DNA from: Oscillospiraceae bacterium
GTDB lineage: Bacteria; Bacillota; Clostridia; Oscillospirales; Oscillospiraceae
DNA: 64,000 nt
Assembly (NCBI GenBank): GCA_015068455.1
Contig: SVKO01000003.1
Location: 186,001-250,000 of the forward strand
Reading direction: 5' to 3'
A program made the translations under genes and the position numbers. Positions within the stretch are counted from its first letter, which is position 1. The number at the start of each line of letters is the position of its first letter. Positions 1 through 8,742 of the stretch are shown piece after piece. Below the pieces are notes generated by a model that worked only from the letters and a program-made list of their open reading frames with translations, was not told where the DNA came from and did not search any database.

Positions 1-23
1 GCAGATCCGCCGCGTGAAGGAAT

Positions 24-800
24 TTAATCATGGATCATTACCCTTTCTGTGGCGATGCAGCGGCCGGTGCCGCTGTCGACGGTGAAGATGACGCCCTCCA
101 GCTTGCAGGGGCCGGGGGCGGGCTCGTATCGCCCGGTGAGCTCCCCCCGGAAGCGGGCGATGGAGATCTCCGGTTTGACGCCCAGGACGCTGTGCCGGGG
201 CCCGGTCATGCCCAGGTCGGTCACATAGCCGGTGCCGCCGGGCAGGATCTGCAGATCCGCCGTGGGCACGTGGGTGTGGGTGCCGAAGACGGCGCTGACC
301 TTCGCGTCCAGATGCATGCCCATGGCCAGCTTTTCCGAGGTGGCCTCGGCGTGGATCTCCACCAGGATCATTTTGGCGTCGATTTCCTTCAGGATGCGCT
401 CAACGCGCAGAAACGGATTGTCCGGGGTATAGTCCATGCCGACCCGGCCCTGCAGCACGATCACCGCCAGGGGCCCGGCCTTGGTGTCATATACGCCCCA
501 GCCCCGGCCGGGGGACAGGGGGGAGTAGTTCGCCGGACGGAGGATATACGGACAGTCCTCCGCCATGGGCACGATCGTGCGCTGGGAGAAGGCGTGGTTG
601 CCCAGGGTGATGACGTCCGCCCCGGCGTCGAACAGGCGGTCGGCCTGCTCGGGGTGGATGCCGACGACGGCGCTGTTCTCGCCGTCGACGATGCAGAAAT
701 CGATGCTGTGATCCCGCTTCAGCTCCCGCAGACGTTTGCAGAAATAGTGCGCTCCGCTGGAGCCTACCACGTCGCCGACGGTAAGGATCTTAAACTCCAT
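24..800 (-). CDS. ymdB: YmdB-family metallophosphoesterase
   Basis: 258 aa, full length for the TIGR00282/YmdB family. These are cytoplasmic dinuclear-metal phosphoesterases; the B. subtilis member hydrolyses 2',3'-cyclic nucleotides and affects biofilm and motility decisions. Metal-ligand motifs are visible in order: GDVVG near residue 9, DGEN near 40, GNHAF near 68, and a late GTHTH near 174. An AGGGAGG site precedes the ATG. It lies downstream of ftsH on the same strand but is separated by a terminator and has its own promoter, so it is probably a single-gene unit. Family assignment is confident; the physiological role here is inferred from homologues. Confidence 0.93.
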   Translation of the reverse strand: MEFKILTVGDVVGSSGAHYFCKRLRELKRDHSIDFCIVDGENSAVVGIHPEQADRLFDAGADVITLGNHAFSQRTIVPMAEDCPYILRPANYSPLSPGRGWGVYDTKAGPLAVIVLQGRVGMDYTPDNPFLRVERILKEIDAKMILVEIHAEATSEKLAMGMHLDAKVSAVFGTHTHVPTADLQILPGGTGYVTDLGMTGPRHSVLGVKPEISIARFRGELTGRYEPAPGPCKLEGVIFTVDSGTGRCIATERVMIHD

Positions 801-826
801 AGCCGCGCCTCCCTTCGTTTTTTGTT

Positions 827-855
827 ATTATACTATGCCCGCGGCAAGAGGGCAA
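827..855 (-). promoter_or_regulatory. Sigma-A promoter of ymdB
   Basis: Minus strand: -35 TTGCCC (855-850), 17-bp spacer, -10 TATAAT (832-827), about 27 bases before the ymdB start. It lies just past the ftsH terminator. Confidence 0.75.
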
Positions 856-860
856 GGAAA

Positions 861-890
861 AAAGCTGCCTCATGAAACAGAGGCAGCTTT
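861..890 (-). terminator. Intrinsic terminator after ftsH
   Basis: An 11-bp perfect stem (861-871 with 880-890) and an 8-base loop, followed on the minus strand by a U run (A tract at about 857-863). It closes the gdpP-to-ftsH operon. Confidence 0.85.
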
Positions 891-897
891 TCCGGAT

Positions 898-2772
898 TTA
901 TTTGTTTTCTTCCTTGAAACTGTCCAGCAGACCGTCGTCGCCGGCGGGGATCGCCTGGCCCTCCATGCAGGCCAGGAACTGGGATCTCGACATGTGCTCG
1001 TGCTCCAGCAGGAAGGCGGCCACCTCGTCGAGCTTGTCGCCGTGCTCGGTGAGGATCTGGGTGCACTTGGCATAGGCCTCGTCCATAATGGTCTTGACCT
1101 CGGCGTCGATGTCGCCGGCGGTGCGCTCGGAGTAGGCCTTGGTCTTCTCATAATCCCGGCCGACGAAGATCTCCTCGCCGCTGGAATAGCTCACGGCGCC
1201 CAGCCGCTCGCTCATGCCGTAGCGGGCGACCATGTCCCGGGCCTTGGCGGTGGCGCGCTCAATGTCGTTGGATGCGCCGGTGGAGATATCGTTCATGCGG
1301 AGCTGTTCTGCGATGCGGCCGCCCAGGAAGGCGACGATATCCTCGAACATCTCCTGGCGGGTGGCATACAGGCGGTCCTCCTGGGGAAGACTGACGGTCA
1401 TGCCGCCGGTGGGGCCCCGGGGAATGATGGTGATTTGATGCACCGGATCGCAGGTGGGCAGGAAGTACATGGCCACGGCGTGGCCTGCCTCATGGATCGC
1501 GGTGAGGCGGCGCTCATGGGGCGTGACGACGCGGCTGCGCTTCTCGGGCCCGGCGATGACCTTCATGATGGCTTCCTCCATGTCGGACATGGAGATGAAG
1601 CGCTCGCTGCGCCGGGCGGCCAGCAGGGCAGCCTCGTTCAGCAGATTGGAGAGGTCCGCCCCGGTGAAGCCGGTGGTGGCCCGGGCGATCACGCCCAGAT
1701 CCACGTCCTCGGCCAGGGGCTTGTCCTTGGAATGAACCTTCAAGATGGCCTCGCGGCCCCTGGAATCCGGCACGCCGATGTAGATCTGGCGGTCGAAACG
1801 GCCGGGGCGCAGCAGGGCCGGGTCCAGGATATCCTTGCGGTTGGTGGCCGCCATGACAATGACGCCGGTATTCTTCTCAAAGCCGTCCATTTCCACCAGC
1901 AGCTGGTTGAGGGTCTGCTCGCGTTCGTCGTGTCCGCCGCCGAGGCCGGCGCCTCTTCTGCGGCCCACGGCGTCGATCTCGTCGATGAAGACGATGGCGG
2001 GGGCCATTTTCTTGGCCTGCTCGAACAGGTCGCGCACGCGGCTGGCGCCCACGCCCACATACAGCTCGACAAATTCCGAGCCGGAGATGGACAGGAACTG
2101 GACGTTCGCCTCGCCGGCCACGGCCCGGGCGATCAGGGTCTTGCCGGTGCCCGGAGGGCCCACCAGCAGGATGCCCTTGGGGATCTTGGCGCCCATGCGG
2201 GTATACTTGTCCGGATCGCGGAGGAAGTCCACCACCTCGGCCAGCTCTTCCTTTTCCTCCTCGGCGCCGGCCACGTCGGCGAAGGTGACCTTATCCTTGC
2301 CGCCGGCCAGACGGGCGCCGGAGCGGCTGAACCGGATGGCGTTCTGGCCGCCGTTGGCCCGATTCATCAGCACGAACCACGCTGCCAGAAACAGCACGCC
2401 GATGATGAGATAGGGCAGCATCTGCGCCAGGACCGAGGGCCGGGTATTGGGCGGATAACTGTAGCTCTCAATGATGCCGCGCTCGGACTGATCGCGGACC
2501 AGCTCGTTGAGATCGTTATAGAATACCGTCAGATCCACCAGCTCCGCACGGACCTGGGTCTGGTCATGATAGGGCCGGTGCAGCTGCAGGGTGATGACGT
2601 CGTCCTTGATGACGAAGGATTTGACCTGCTCGTCCTCAAAGAGCTTTACGACCTGAGAATAGGGCACGGTCTCGGACTGGGGGAATTTTGCCAGCCGGGA
2701 GACGGCGGCAAATACCAGCACGAGCACCAGCGCGTACAGGATCCCGATCGCATATCTGGGTTGCTTTTTCAA
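898..2772 (-). CDS. ftsH: ATP-dependent zinc metalloprotease FtsH
   Basis: Membrane-anchored AAA+ protease that degrades misfolded and regulatory membrane proteins. I place the start at the TTG at 2772 (624 aa), because an AGGAGG site lies 5 bases upstream; a frame extending further upstream lacks this signal. An N-terminal membrane helix (about residues 8-25) and an extracytoplasmic stretch are followed by a second helix near 125. Walker A GPPGTGKT (about 205), Walker B VFIDEID, the second region of homology ATNR, and the zinc motif HEAGH (about 428) are all present. The gene begins 16 bases after the hpt stop, so the two are co-transcribed. Confidence 0.97.
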   Translation of the reverse strand: MKKQPRYAIGILYALVLVLVFAAVSRLAKFPQSETVPYSQVVKLFEDEQVKSFVIKDDVITLQLHRPYHDQTQVRAELVDLTVFYNDLNELVRDQSERGIIESYSYPPNTRPSVLAQMLPYLIIGVLFLAAWFVLMNRANGGQNAIRFSRSGARLAGGKDKVTFADVAGAEEEKEELAEVVDFLRDPDKYTRMGAKIPKGILLVGPPGTGKTLIARAVAGEANVQFLSISGSEFVELYVGVGASRVRDLFEQAKKMAPAIVFIDEIDAVGRRRGAGLGGGHDEREQTLNQLLVEMDGFEKNTGVIVMAATNRKDILDPALLRPGRFDRQIYIGVPDSRGREAILKVHSKDKPLAEDVDLGVIARATTGFTGADLSNLLNEAALLAARRSERFISMSDMEEAIMKVIAGPEKRSRVVTPHERRLTAIHEAGHAVAMYFLPTCDPVHQITIIPRGPTGGMTVSLPQEDRLYATRQEMFEDIVAFLGGRIAEQLRMNDISTGASNDIERATAKARDMVARYGMSERLGAVSYSSGEEIFVGRDYEKTKAYSERTAGDIDAEVKTIMDEAYAKCTQILTEHGDKLDEVAAFLLEHEHMSRSQFLACMEGQAIPAGDDGLLDSFKEENK

Positions 2773-2788
2773 AGGGACCTCCTGGGGT

Positions 2789-3322
2789 TCAGCTGTAGAT
2801 TTCGGGCTTGAGCACGCCGACGAAGGGCAGATTGCGGTAGCGCTCGGCATAGTCCAGGCCGTAGCCGACCACGAATTCGTTGGGGATGGTGAAGCCGATG
2901 TAATCCGCTTCGATGTCGACCTCCCGGCGCGTGGGCTTGTTGAGCAGGGTGCAGATCTTCAGGGAAGCGGGCTCCTTGGCCTTGAGATGGTCGATGACAT
3001 GGGACAGGGTGCGCCCGGTGTCCAGGATGTCCTCCAGGATCACCACGTGACGGCCGCGGATATCCACGGAGACGTCTTTTTTCATCAGCAGGGTGCCGAA
3101 GGAGGTGCCCTTGCCGTAGGCGCTGACGACCATGAAGTCGATCTCACAGGGGATCGGCGTGGCGCGGATCATGTCCGCAAAGTACACCACGACGCCCTTC
3201 AGGATGCCGATGAACACGGGGTTTTTGTCGGCATATTCTTCGGCGATCTGCTTGCCCAGGCGGGCGACGCCTTCCTTGAGCTCCTCCTCGGTGATCAGGA
3301 TTTTCTCAATGTCATTCATCAT
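2789..3322 (-). CDS. hpt: Hypoxanthine phosphoribosyltransferase
   Basis: 177 aa. Purine salvage enzyme joining hypoxanthine or guanine to PRPP to give IMP or GMP. The PRPP-binding signature reads VVILEDILDTGRTL (about residues 92-105), with the conserved flexible-loop region upstream and DYIGFTIPNEFVVGYGLDY at the C-terminus. The start is set at the ATG at 3322, 9 bases after AGAGG; another ATG nine bases upstream would overlap that site. The start overlaps the tilS stop by 11 bp, the usual tilS-hpt-ftsH arrangement in Firmicutes, implying translational coupling. Confidence 0.95.
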   Translation of the reverse strand: MMNDIEKILITEEELKEGVARLGKQIAEEYADKNPVFIGILKGVVVYFADMIRATPIPCEIDFMVVSAYGKGTSFGTLLMKKDVSVDIRGRHVVILEDILDTGRTLSHVIDHLKAKEPASLKICTLLNKPTRREVDIEADYIGFTIPNEFVVGYGLDYAERYRNLPFVGVLKPEIYS

Positions 3323-4646
3323 AGGTTTCATCCTCTTTTTCTATTTTGATTTCAACGGCGAGTTCGCCGGGTTGTGCAAGAAAACGCTGATCCGCGCCGA
3401 CGCCTGCCACGGCGGCAATGCCGTCGGCGGCCGCCAGCACCGGAAGGGCGCCGCGCAGGGAAGCGGGGATTTTTCTGTCGATCATCAGCCGCTTGAGGCT
3501 GCGGCTGCCGCCGGGCAGCTGCATGCGGTCGCCGGTTCGGCGGCTGCGGACGCACAGACCGGAGCGGATCAGATCAAAGCGCAGGGAAAAGCGGTCCGGC
3601 TGATTCCAAACGGTCTGCGCCGCGCCGGGCTCGGAACAGGTGATCGTGAAGCCGGGCAGCCGGCTCGTGCCCGGGATGGGCAGGGGCGTGGGCGGAAGCG
3701 CCGCCGGCGCGTCGGCGGGGGTGAGCAGATCGTAGCACCGCGTCAGCACCGCGCCGCCGGGGAAGCTGGCCCTGGCCGACGGATCGGGGGAGGAAACGAG
3801 CGAGTCCAGCAGCTCCATGTGCCGCTCGGCGGGCTCGGCCACGCCGACGGCCTGCAGGATGGCGAACAGGGCCCGCCTGCGCAGGACCGGGTCAAGGGCA
3901 TTGACCGCGCTGCAGCTCCAGCCGTCGGGCGTCCTTGCCCCGTCCAGAGCGTCGAGCGCCCGGGCGGAAAGATAGGCGTCCTCGGCGCGCAGGGTGCGGC
4001 TCAGGGAGAGCACCTGGGCGGCCACGTTGGGGTTTTCCCGGCGCAGCAGGGGGATCACATGCCGGCGGATGCGGTTGCGCGGGCAGAAGTCCGTGTCATT
4101 GGTCTCGTCGGTGCGGAAGGGGACGCCTTCGCGCGCCAGATATTCGAGCACCTGCGCCCGATCGGCAAACAGGATCGGGCGGATGATGCGGCCCCGGCGG
4201 ACGGGGATGCCGCCCAGACCCCGAAGCGAGGCGCCCCGGGTCAGCCGCAGCAGCACGGTTTCCAGGTTGTCGTCGGCGGTGTGGGCGGTGGCGATCAGCC
4301 CCTCCGGAGCGGCCGTGTGCAGAAACGCATAGCGGAGCCGCCGGGCGGCCAGCTCGATGCTCTCATCCGGCCGGGCCTCCGCCGCCACGTCGCCGTGACC
4401 GCAGAGGAAGGGAATGCCGTGCTTCTCGCAGAAATCACGCACGAAGGCCGCATCCGCGGCGCTGCTTTCCCGCAGACCGTGGTCATAGTGGGCGCAGGCG
4501 AGGGTGATGCCGAGCTCGTCCCTGCTCCGGAAAAGGGCCCAGAGCATGCACATGGAGTCCGGCCCGCCGGAGACGGCGCAGGTGACGCGGTCCCCCGGGG
4601 CGATCAGCCCGTTTGCCCGCACGAAGGCGAGTAGCTCACGGTTCAT
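3312..4646 (-). CDS. tilS: tRNA(Ile)-lysidine synthetase
   Basis: 444 aa. Ligates lysine to C34 of the AUA-decoding tRNA-Ile, changing its codon and charging specificity; essential in most bacteria. The PP-loop SGGPDSM sits near residue 25, followed by the HYDHGLR region, GHGD, and the TAHTADDNLETVLLRLTRG segment typical of TilS. A C-terminal domain with the LKRLMIDRKIP motif near 390 is present. The start ATG at 4646 lies inside the 3' end of dnaB (11-bp overlap). A longer upstream frame in the same phase is only the antiphase reading of dnaB and was discarded. Confidence 0.93.
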   Translation of the reverse strand: MNRELLAFVRANGLIAPGDRVTCAVSGGPDSMCMLWALFRSRDELGITLACAHYDHGLRESSAADAAFVRDFCEKHGIPFLCGHGDVAAEARPDESIELAARRLRYAFLHTAAPEGLIATAHTADDNLETVLLRLTRGASLRGLGGIPVRRGRIIRPILFADRAQVLEYLAREGVPFRTDETNDTDFCPRNRIRRHVIPLLRRENPNVAAQVLSLSRTLRAEDAYLSARALDALDGARTPDGWSCSAVNALDPVLRRRALFAILQAVGVAEPAERHMELLDSLVSSPDPSARASFPGGAVLTRCYDLLTPADAPAALPPTPLPIPGTSRLPGFTITCSEPGAAQTVWNQPDRFSLRFDLIRSGLCVRSRRTGDRMQLPGGSRSLKRLMIDRKIPASLRGALPVLAAADGIAAVAGVGADQRFLAQPGELAVEIKIEKEDETYDE

Positions 4647-5976
4647 CGTGCTGCCACTCCCGGTCGGAGAAGGTGGTGAACTGGGGCAGCCACTGGAGCC
4701 GGACGGTGCCGGTCTCGCCGTGGCGGTTCTTGGCCACGATGCATTCGGCCACGTTCTTTTCCGGGCTGTCCTCGTGATAATAGTCGTCGCGGTAGAGGAA
4801 CAGGACGATGTCCGCATCCTGCTCGATGGCGCCGGATTCGCGCAGATCCGAGAGCATGGGCCGCTTGTCCTGCCGCGATTCGTTGGCGCGGGAGAGCTGG
4901 CTCAGGCAGATGACGGGCACGTTGAGCTCCTTGGCCATGATTTTCAGGGCGCGGGAGATGTCCGATACGATCTGCTGGCGGTTCTCGTTAGAGCTGCTGC
5001 GCTCGCCGGAGGAGGTCATCAGCTGAAGGTAGTCCACCACCACCAGGGCCAGGTTGTCCAGGCGGCGGCACTTGGCGTTGATCTCCGCCACGGTGATGGT
5101 GGGATTGTCGTCCACGCGGATGTCCGTCTGGGACAGGGCGGAGGAGGCCAGGCCGATCTTGGCCCACTCGTCCTCGCTGAGCCGTCCGGTGACGAGCTTC
5201 TGGTTGTCCACGAAGCTCTCGTTGGACATCAGGCGCATGCCCAGCTGCTCGCGGGACATCTCCAGCGAGAAGAAAGCGATGGTCTTGCCGCTCTTTTTGG
5301 CGGCGTTCAGGGCGACGTTGAGGGCCAGGGAGGTCTTGCCCATGCCGGGACGGGCGGCGATGAGGATCAGGTCGGATTTGTTCAGGCCGTTGATCTTGCG
5401 GTCCAGATCCATCAGACCCGTGGACAGGCCCGGGAAAGCGCTGCCGCTTTCGGCCAGCTCCGTCAGCCGGTCAAAGACCTTCAGCAGCACGGTGCCGATA
5501 TGCTCCAGGGAGTCGCCGGCACTGTCCTTGCGCAGGGCAAAGATGCGCTTTTCGGCGTTTTCCAGAATTTCGGCGGCGGAGCCGGCGTTCTGGTAGACGG
5601 TTTCATTGATATCGGAGGCGGCCTCGGAGATGGCGCGCAGCAGGGACTTGTCGCGCACGATCTGCGCATAGCTGCGCACATTGGCCGCGGTGGGCGTGAT
5701 CTCCATCAGCTGCATGACGTAGCCGGTGGACTGCTCGGTGAAAACGCCGCGCTCCTTCATCTTATCCAGCACGGTCACCGGGTCCACGACCTCGGAGAAG
5801 TTGAACATCGAGTAGATCGTCTCATAGATCTCCCGGTTCTGCTGCAGATAAAAATCCTCCGGGCGCAGGATGCCGATGACCTCCGCAATGCAGCGGCTGT
5901 CGATCAGCATGGAGCCCAGAACGGCCTGCTCTGCTTCTAAGGATTGGGGCGCTCTGCGGCCCAGCAATTCATCCAC
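4636..5976 (-). CDS. dnaB: Replicative DNA helicase DnaB
   Basis: 446 aa hexameric 5'-3' replicative helicase (DnaC in Bacillus nomenclature). The N-terminal primase-interacting domain (PQSLEAEQAVLGSML near residue 10) leads into a RecA-like core with Walker A ARPGMGKTSL (about 212) and Walker B LVVVDYLQLM. The DnaB-type loops QLSRANESR and SDLRESGAIEQDAD follow. I prefer the GTG start at 5976, which has GGAGG 8 bases upstream; the GTG three codons earlier overlaps that site. It sits between rplI and tilS in the operon. No intein or insertion is seen. Confidence 0.94.
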   Translation of the reverse strand: MDELLGRRAPQSLEAEQAVLGSMLIDSRCIAEVIGILRPEDFYLQQNREIYETIYSMFNFSEVVDPVTVLDKMKERGVFTEQSTGYVMQLMEITPTAANVRSYAQIVRDKSLLRAISEAASDINETVYQNAGSAAEILENAEKRIFALRKDSAGDSLEHIGTVLLKVFDRLTELAESGSAFPGLSTGLMDLDRKINGLNKSDLILIAARPGMGKTSLALNVALNAAKKSGKTIAFFSLEMSREQLGMRLMSNESFVDNQKLVTGRLSEDEWAKIGLASSALSQTDIRVDDNPTITVAEINAKCRRLDNLALVVVDYLQLMTSSGERSSSNENRQQIVSDISRALKIMAKELNVPVICLSQLSRANESRQDKRPMLSDLRESGAIEQDADIVLFLYRDDYYHEDSPEKNVAECIVAKNRHGETGTVRLQWLPQFTTFSDREWQHDEP

Positions 5977-6018
5977 GGTATCCACCTCCGTTCGATTTGT
6001 CTCGGAATCGTCAGCGAT

Positions 6019-6465
6019 TTACAGCTCCTGTACGTCCAGACGGAAGGAGCCGGTGACCTCGTAGCCCAGCTTGCAGCGGACGGTATAGACGCCCACGTTC
6101 TTGATGGATTCATCGAGAATGATGCGGCGCTTGTCCAGAGCCACGCCCTCCTGGGCCAGCAGGGCGTCGGCGACCTCCTGGGCGGTCACGGAGCCGAAGA
6201 GCTTACCCGCGCCGCCGCCCTTGGCCTTGAGATGCACGACGGTTTCCTTCAGACGGTCGCGGATGGCGATGGCCTCGGCGCGCTCGCGGGTCTCACGTTC
6301 GAGCCTGGCCTTGTCGGTCATGCGCATGGTGTTGATATTGTCCGCCGTGGCTTCCACGGCGATCTTGCGGGGCAGCATGTAGTTTCTGGCGTAGCCGTCG
6401 GAAACTTCGATCATCTGGCCCTTTTTGCCCTTGCCCTTTACATCCTGCTGGAGAATGACTTTCAT
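6019..6465 (-). CDS. rplI: 50S ribosomal protein L9
   Basis: 148 aa. It binds 23S rRNA at the base of the L1 stalk. The N-terminal rRNA-binding domain with the family signature GYARNYMLPRKIA (about residues 24-36) is joined by a long helix to the C-terminal domain (LFGSVTAQEVADALL). An AAAGGAG site precedes the ATG. The gdpP-rplI-dnaB order is the standard Firmicutes arrangement and supports all three calls. Confidence 0.97.
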   Translation of the reverse strand: MKVILQQDVKGKGKKGQMIEVSDGYARNYMLPRKIAVEATADNINTMRMTDKARLERETRERAEAIAIRDRLKETVVHLKAKGGGAGKLFGSVTAQEVADALLAQEGVALDKRRIILDESIKNVGVYTVRCKLGYEVTGSFRLDVQEL

Positions 6466-6485
6466 GTTGCGGCTCCTTTCTGCAA

Positions 6486-8465
6486 TCAGGCGGATTCAAA
6501 GTACCGGTCGATGGAGGCGATCAGCTCCGTGAGCACGGTACCTACGGATTTGTCGGAGATCTGCGCGCCGGCGATGGCGGCGTTGCCGCCGCCGCCCAGG
6601 GCTTCCACAATCACCTGGACGTTGGTTTCGCCGAAGCTGCGGGCCGAGACGACCACCTGTCCGCTGTCCGGATCGGGATAGAGGACAAAGGAGGTGGTGA
6701 TCCCGGCGATGGTCAAAAGCTCGTCGGCCGCCTGGGCGGCGATCACGCGGCTGACCGTATGGTCCAGGGCGGCGATGGCGATGGTTTCGCGGTAGACCTG
6801 GGCGCTCTGCACGATGTCATAGCGCTGCAGGGTGGCGTCCATGTCGTTCTGCATGATGCGCTTGACGTCGGCGGTATCCGCGCCGAGACGGCGCAGGAAG
6901 GCAGCGGCCTCAAAGGTGCGGCCCGAGGTGCGCATGCCGAAGTTTTTGGTATCGAGCACGATGCCGCTGAGCAGGGCCTGCGCCTCCACGGGGAGCAGAT
7001 CCGTCGAGTCCACGGCGTACTGCAGCAGCTCCGTCACCAGCTCCGAGGCCGATGAGGCGAAGGGGTCGTGCAGATTCATGACCACCTGCTCGATGTAATC
7101 CGCGGCGCGTCGATGGTGATCGATGACGCAGATGCGGTGGATGCATTCCAGCAGGGGCTTGCTCTCCACCCGGTCCGGGCGGTTGGTATCCACCACGATG
7201 AGCAGACTCTTGGGATCGGCCATCAGCAGGGCGTCCTGTCCGGAGATCAGGCAGCCGCGGTATTCCGGCTGATCCGCCAGCTTGTCCAGAAGGATTTTCG
7301 CGGCGTTCTTTTCCCGGTCGATGACGATGGAGGGCTTTTTGCCCAGCTTGCGGCAGATGCACATGACGCCGCAGGCCGCGCCCAGGGAATCCAGGTCGGC
7401 GTTCTGATGGCCCATGATGAAAATGCTGCCGGACTGGGAGATGAGCTCGCACAGGGAGCTGGCCATGACGCGGGATTTGACCTTGGTGCGGCGGTCGGTC
7501 TCCGTGTGGCGGCCGCCGTAGAAGCTGAAATTGTAGCGGTCCTTGATGACGGCCTGGTCGCCGCCGCGGGCCAGGGCCATCTCGATGGCGAGGTTGGCGA
7601 AGGCATAGCCTTCGGTGAAGTCGGCGCCGTCCCGGCCGATGCCCAGGGAAATGGTGGCATAGACGCCCCGGGCGTTGGAGATGGAGCGGATGCTCTCAAC
7701 GATGGAGAATTTCTCGTCGATCATGGCGGGCAGATCCCGGGCCTCGAAGAGGAAGAGGTATCGGTTGCGCTCCACCTTGCGCAGCAGACCGTCGATGCGG
7801 TCGGTCCAGCGGCGGATCTGCTCATCGATGGCGGCATTGATGTTGGAGACGCTGGAATCCGGCAGATTGTTGGTCAGCTCGTCATAGTTGTCCACAAGGA
7901 TGACGCTGACCACCGGGCGGGAGGCGGCGTATTCATCCTTCAGAAGCAGCAGCTGGGTTTCGTCCATCAGATAGATGGCGGCGACGGATTGATCCGGATC
8001 GTCCGGGTCCGTCACCAGACCGCCGGCGGTGCGATAGCGCCGGTCGCCGATGCACAGGGGCGCGGGCGCCTCGCTCTGACCGTTTTGAAGCCAGTCGAGG
8101 TCGGCCTCGGGAAAGATTTCCGAGAATTGATAGGGAACCATCCGGTCGCGCAGCCCTGTCAGTTCGGCGAACCGCTCGTTGTACCACACGAGCTCGCCGG
8201 ATTCCGGCTGCACCAGGGCGCTGGCGAAGGGAATGGCGCCCACGGCTTCCGGCTGCTCGGCGCTTTGCCGCGTATACTCAGCCAGCGCCTTTTTGCGCCG
8301 GACCCGACTGAACCGGAAGAGGATAAAGCCGACGGCGGAGACGAGAGCCTCCCCGGCGGCGAGCAGATACTGCCGGAGCGCGACGGCAGCCGCGACAAAG
8401 GCCGCCAGGATCACAAAATATATGACCATATTGGGCCAAAGCAGGCGGCTGAGCTTCTTGTTCAA
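6486..8465 (-). CDS. gdpP: GdpP-type c-di-AMP phosphodiesterase
   Basis: 659 aa from a TTG start with GGAGGG upstream; this length is standard for GdpP. Hydrolyses c-di-AMP to pApA, controlling potassium, osmotic and cell-wall homeostasis. Two N-terminal membrane helices (about residues 10-50) are followed by a PAS-like region, a degenerate GGDEF domain with no intact GGDEF loop, and the DHH/DHHA1 catalytic core. That core shows HQNADLDSLGAA, VVDTNRPDRVES and VIDHHRR. It is the first gene of the gdpP-rplI-dnaB-tilS-hpt-ftsH operon and has a clear promoter. Confidence 0.95.
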   Translation of the reverse strand: MNKKLSRLLWPNMVIYFVILAAFVAAAVALRQYLLAAGEALVSAVGFILFRFSRVRRKKALAEYTRQSAEQPEAVGAIPFASALVQPESGELVWYNERFAELTGLRDRMVPYQFSEIFPEADLDWLQNGQSEAPAPLCIGDRRYRTAGGLVTDPDDPDQSVAAIYLMDETQLLLLKDEYAASRPVVSVILVDNYDELTNNLPDSSVSNINAAIDEQIRRWTDRIDGLLRKVERNRYLFLFEARDLPAMIDEKFSIVESIRSISNARGVYATISLGIGRDGADFTEGYAFANLAIEMALARGGDQAVIKDRYNFSFYGGRHTETDRRTKVKSRVMASSLCELISQSGSIFIMGHQNADLDSLGAACGVMCICRKLGKKPSIVIDREKNAAKILLDKLADQPEYRGCLISGQDALLMADPKSLLIVVDTNRPDRVESKPLLECIHRICVIDHHRRAADYIEQVVMNLHDPFASSASELVTELLQYAVDSTDLLPVEAQALLSGIVLDTKNFGMRTSGRTFEAAAFLRRLGADTADVKRIMQNDMDATLQRYDIVQSAQVYRETIAIAALDHTVSRVIAAQAADELLTIAGITTSFVLYPDPDSGQVVVSARSFGETNVQVIVEALGGGGNAAIAGAQISDKSVGTVLTELIASIDRYFESA

Positions 8466-8510
8466 GGCGGCATCCCTCCGTTTCCGGGTATGGTTAAAAT
8501 TAGATATTGT

Positions 8511-8540
8511 ATTATACCACAGAGCCCGCGTGTTCTGCAA
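8511..8540 (-). promoter_or_regulatory. Promoter of the gdpP-ftsH operon
   Basis: Minus strand: -35 TTGCAG (8540-8535), 18-bp spacer, extended -10 TGGTATAAT (TATAAT at 8516-8511). The TTG start of gdpP lies about 46 bases downstream. Confidence 0.8.
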
Positions 8541-8742
8541 GTACGGCGTGGCCTTTTTCGCGCAAAACCTGGGCAAAAGAAAAAAGGGGTATACTTTTCA
8601 GGAAAAATGTGCTATACTATATCGGATGCGCAGGCGCACGCATCAAAAAAGAAATGTAAGAGCGCAGGCTCTGCAATATCGAAATCCTGCCCGCGACGGT
8701 CAGCCACCGGGCGCGGGTGAAATGAAAAGGAGTTGTGATCCA

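Noticed and set aside
835-2811. Long plus-strand frame over ftsH
   Set aside because: Shadow of ftsH, whose Walker and zinc motifs are unambiguous.
8722-8742. ATG 21 bases upstream as RNase J start
   Set aside because: It would put the AAGGAG site inside the coding sequence; the TTG at 8743 fits the spacing and family length.
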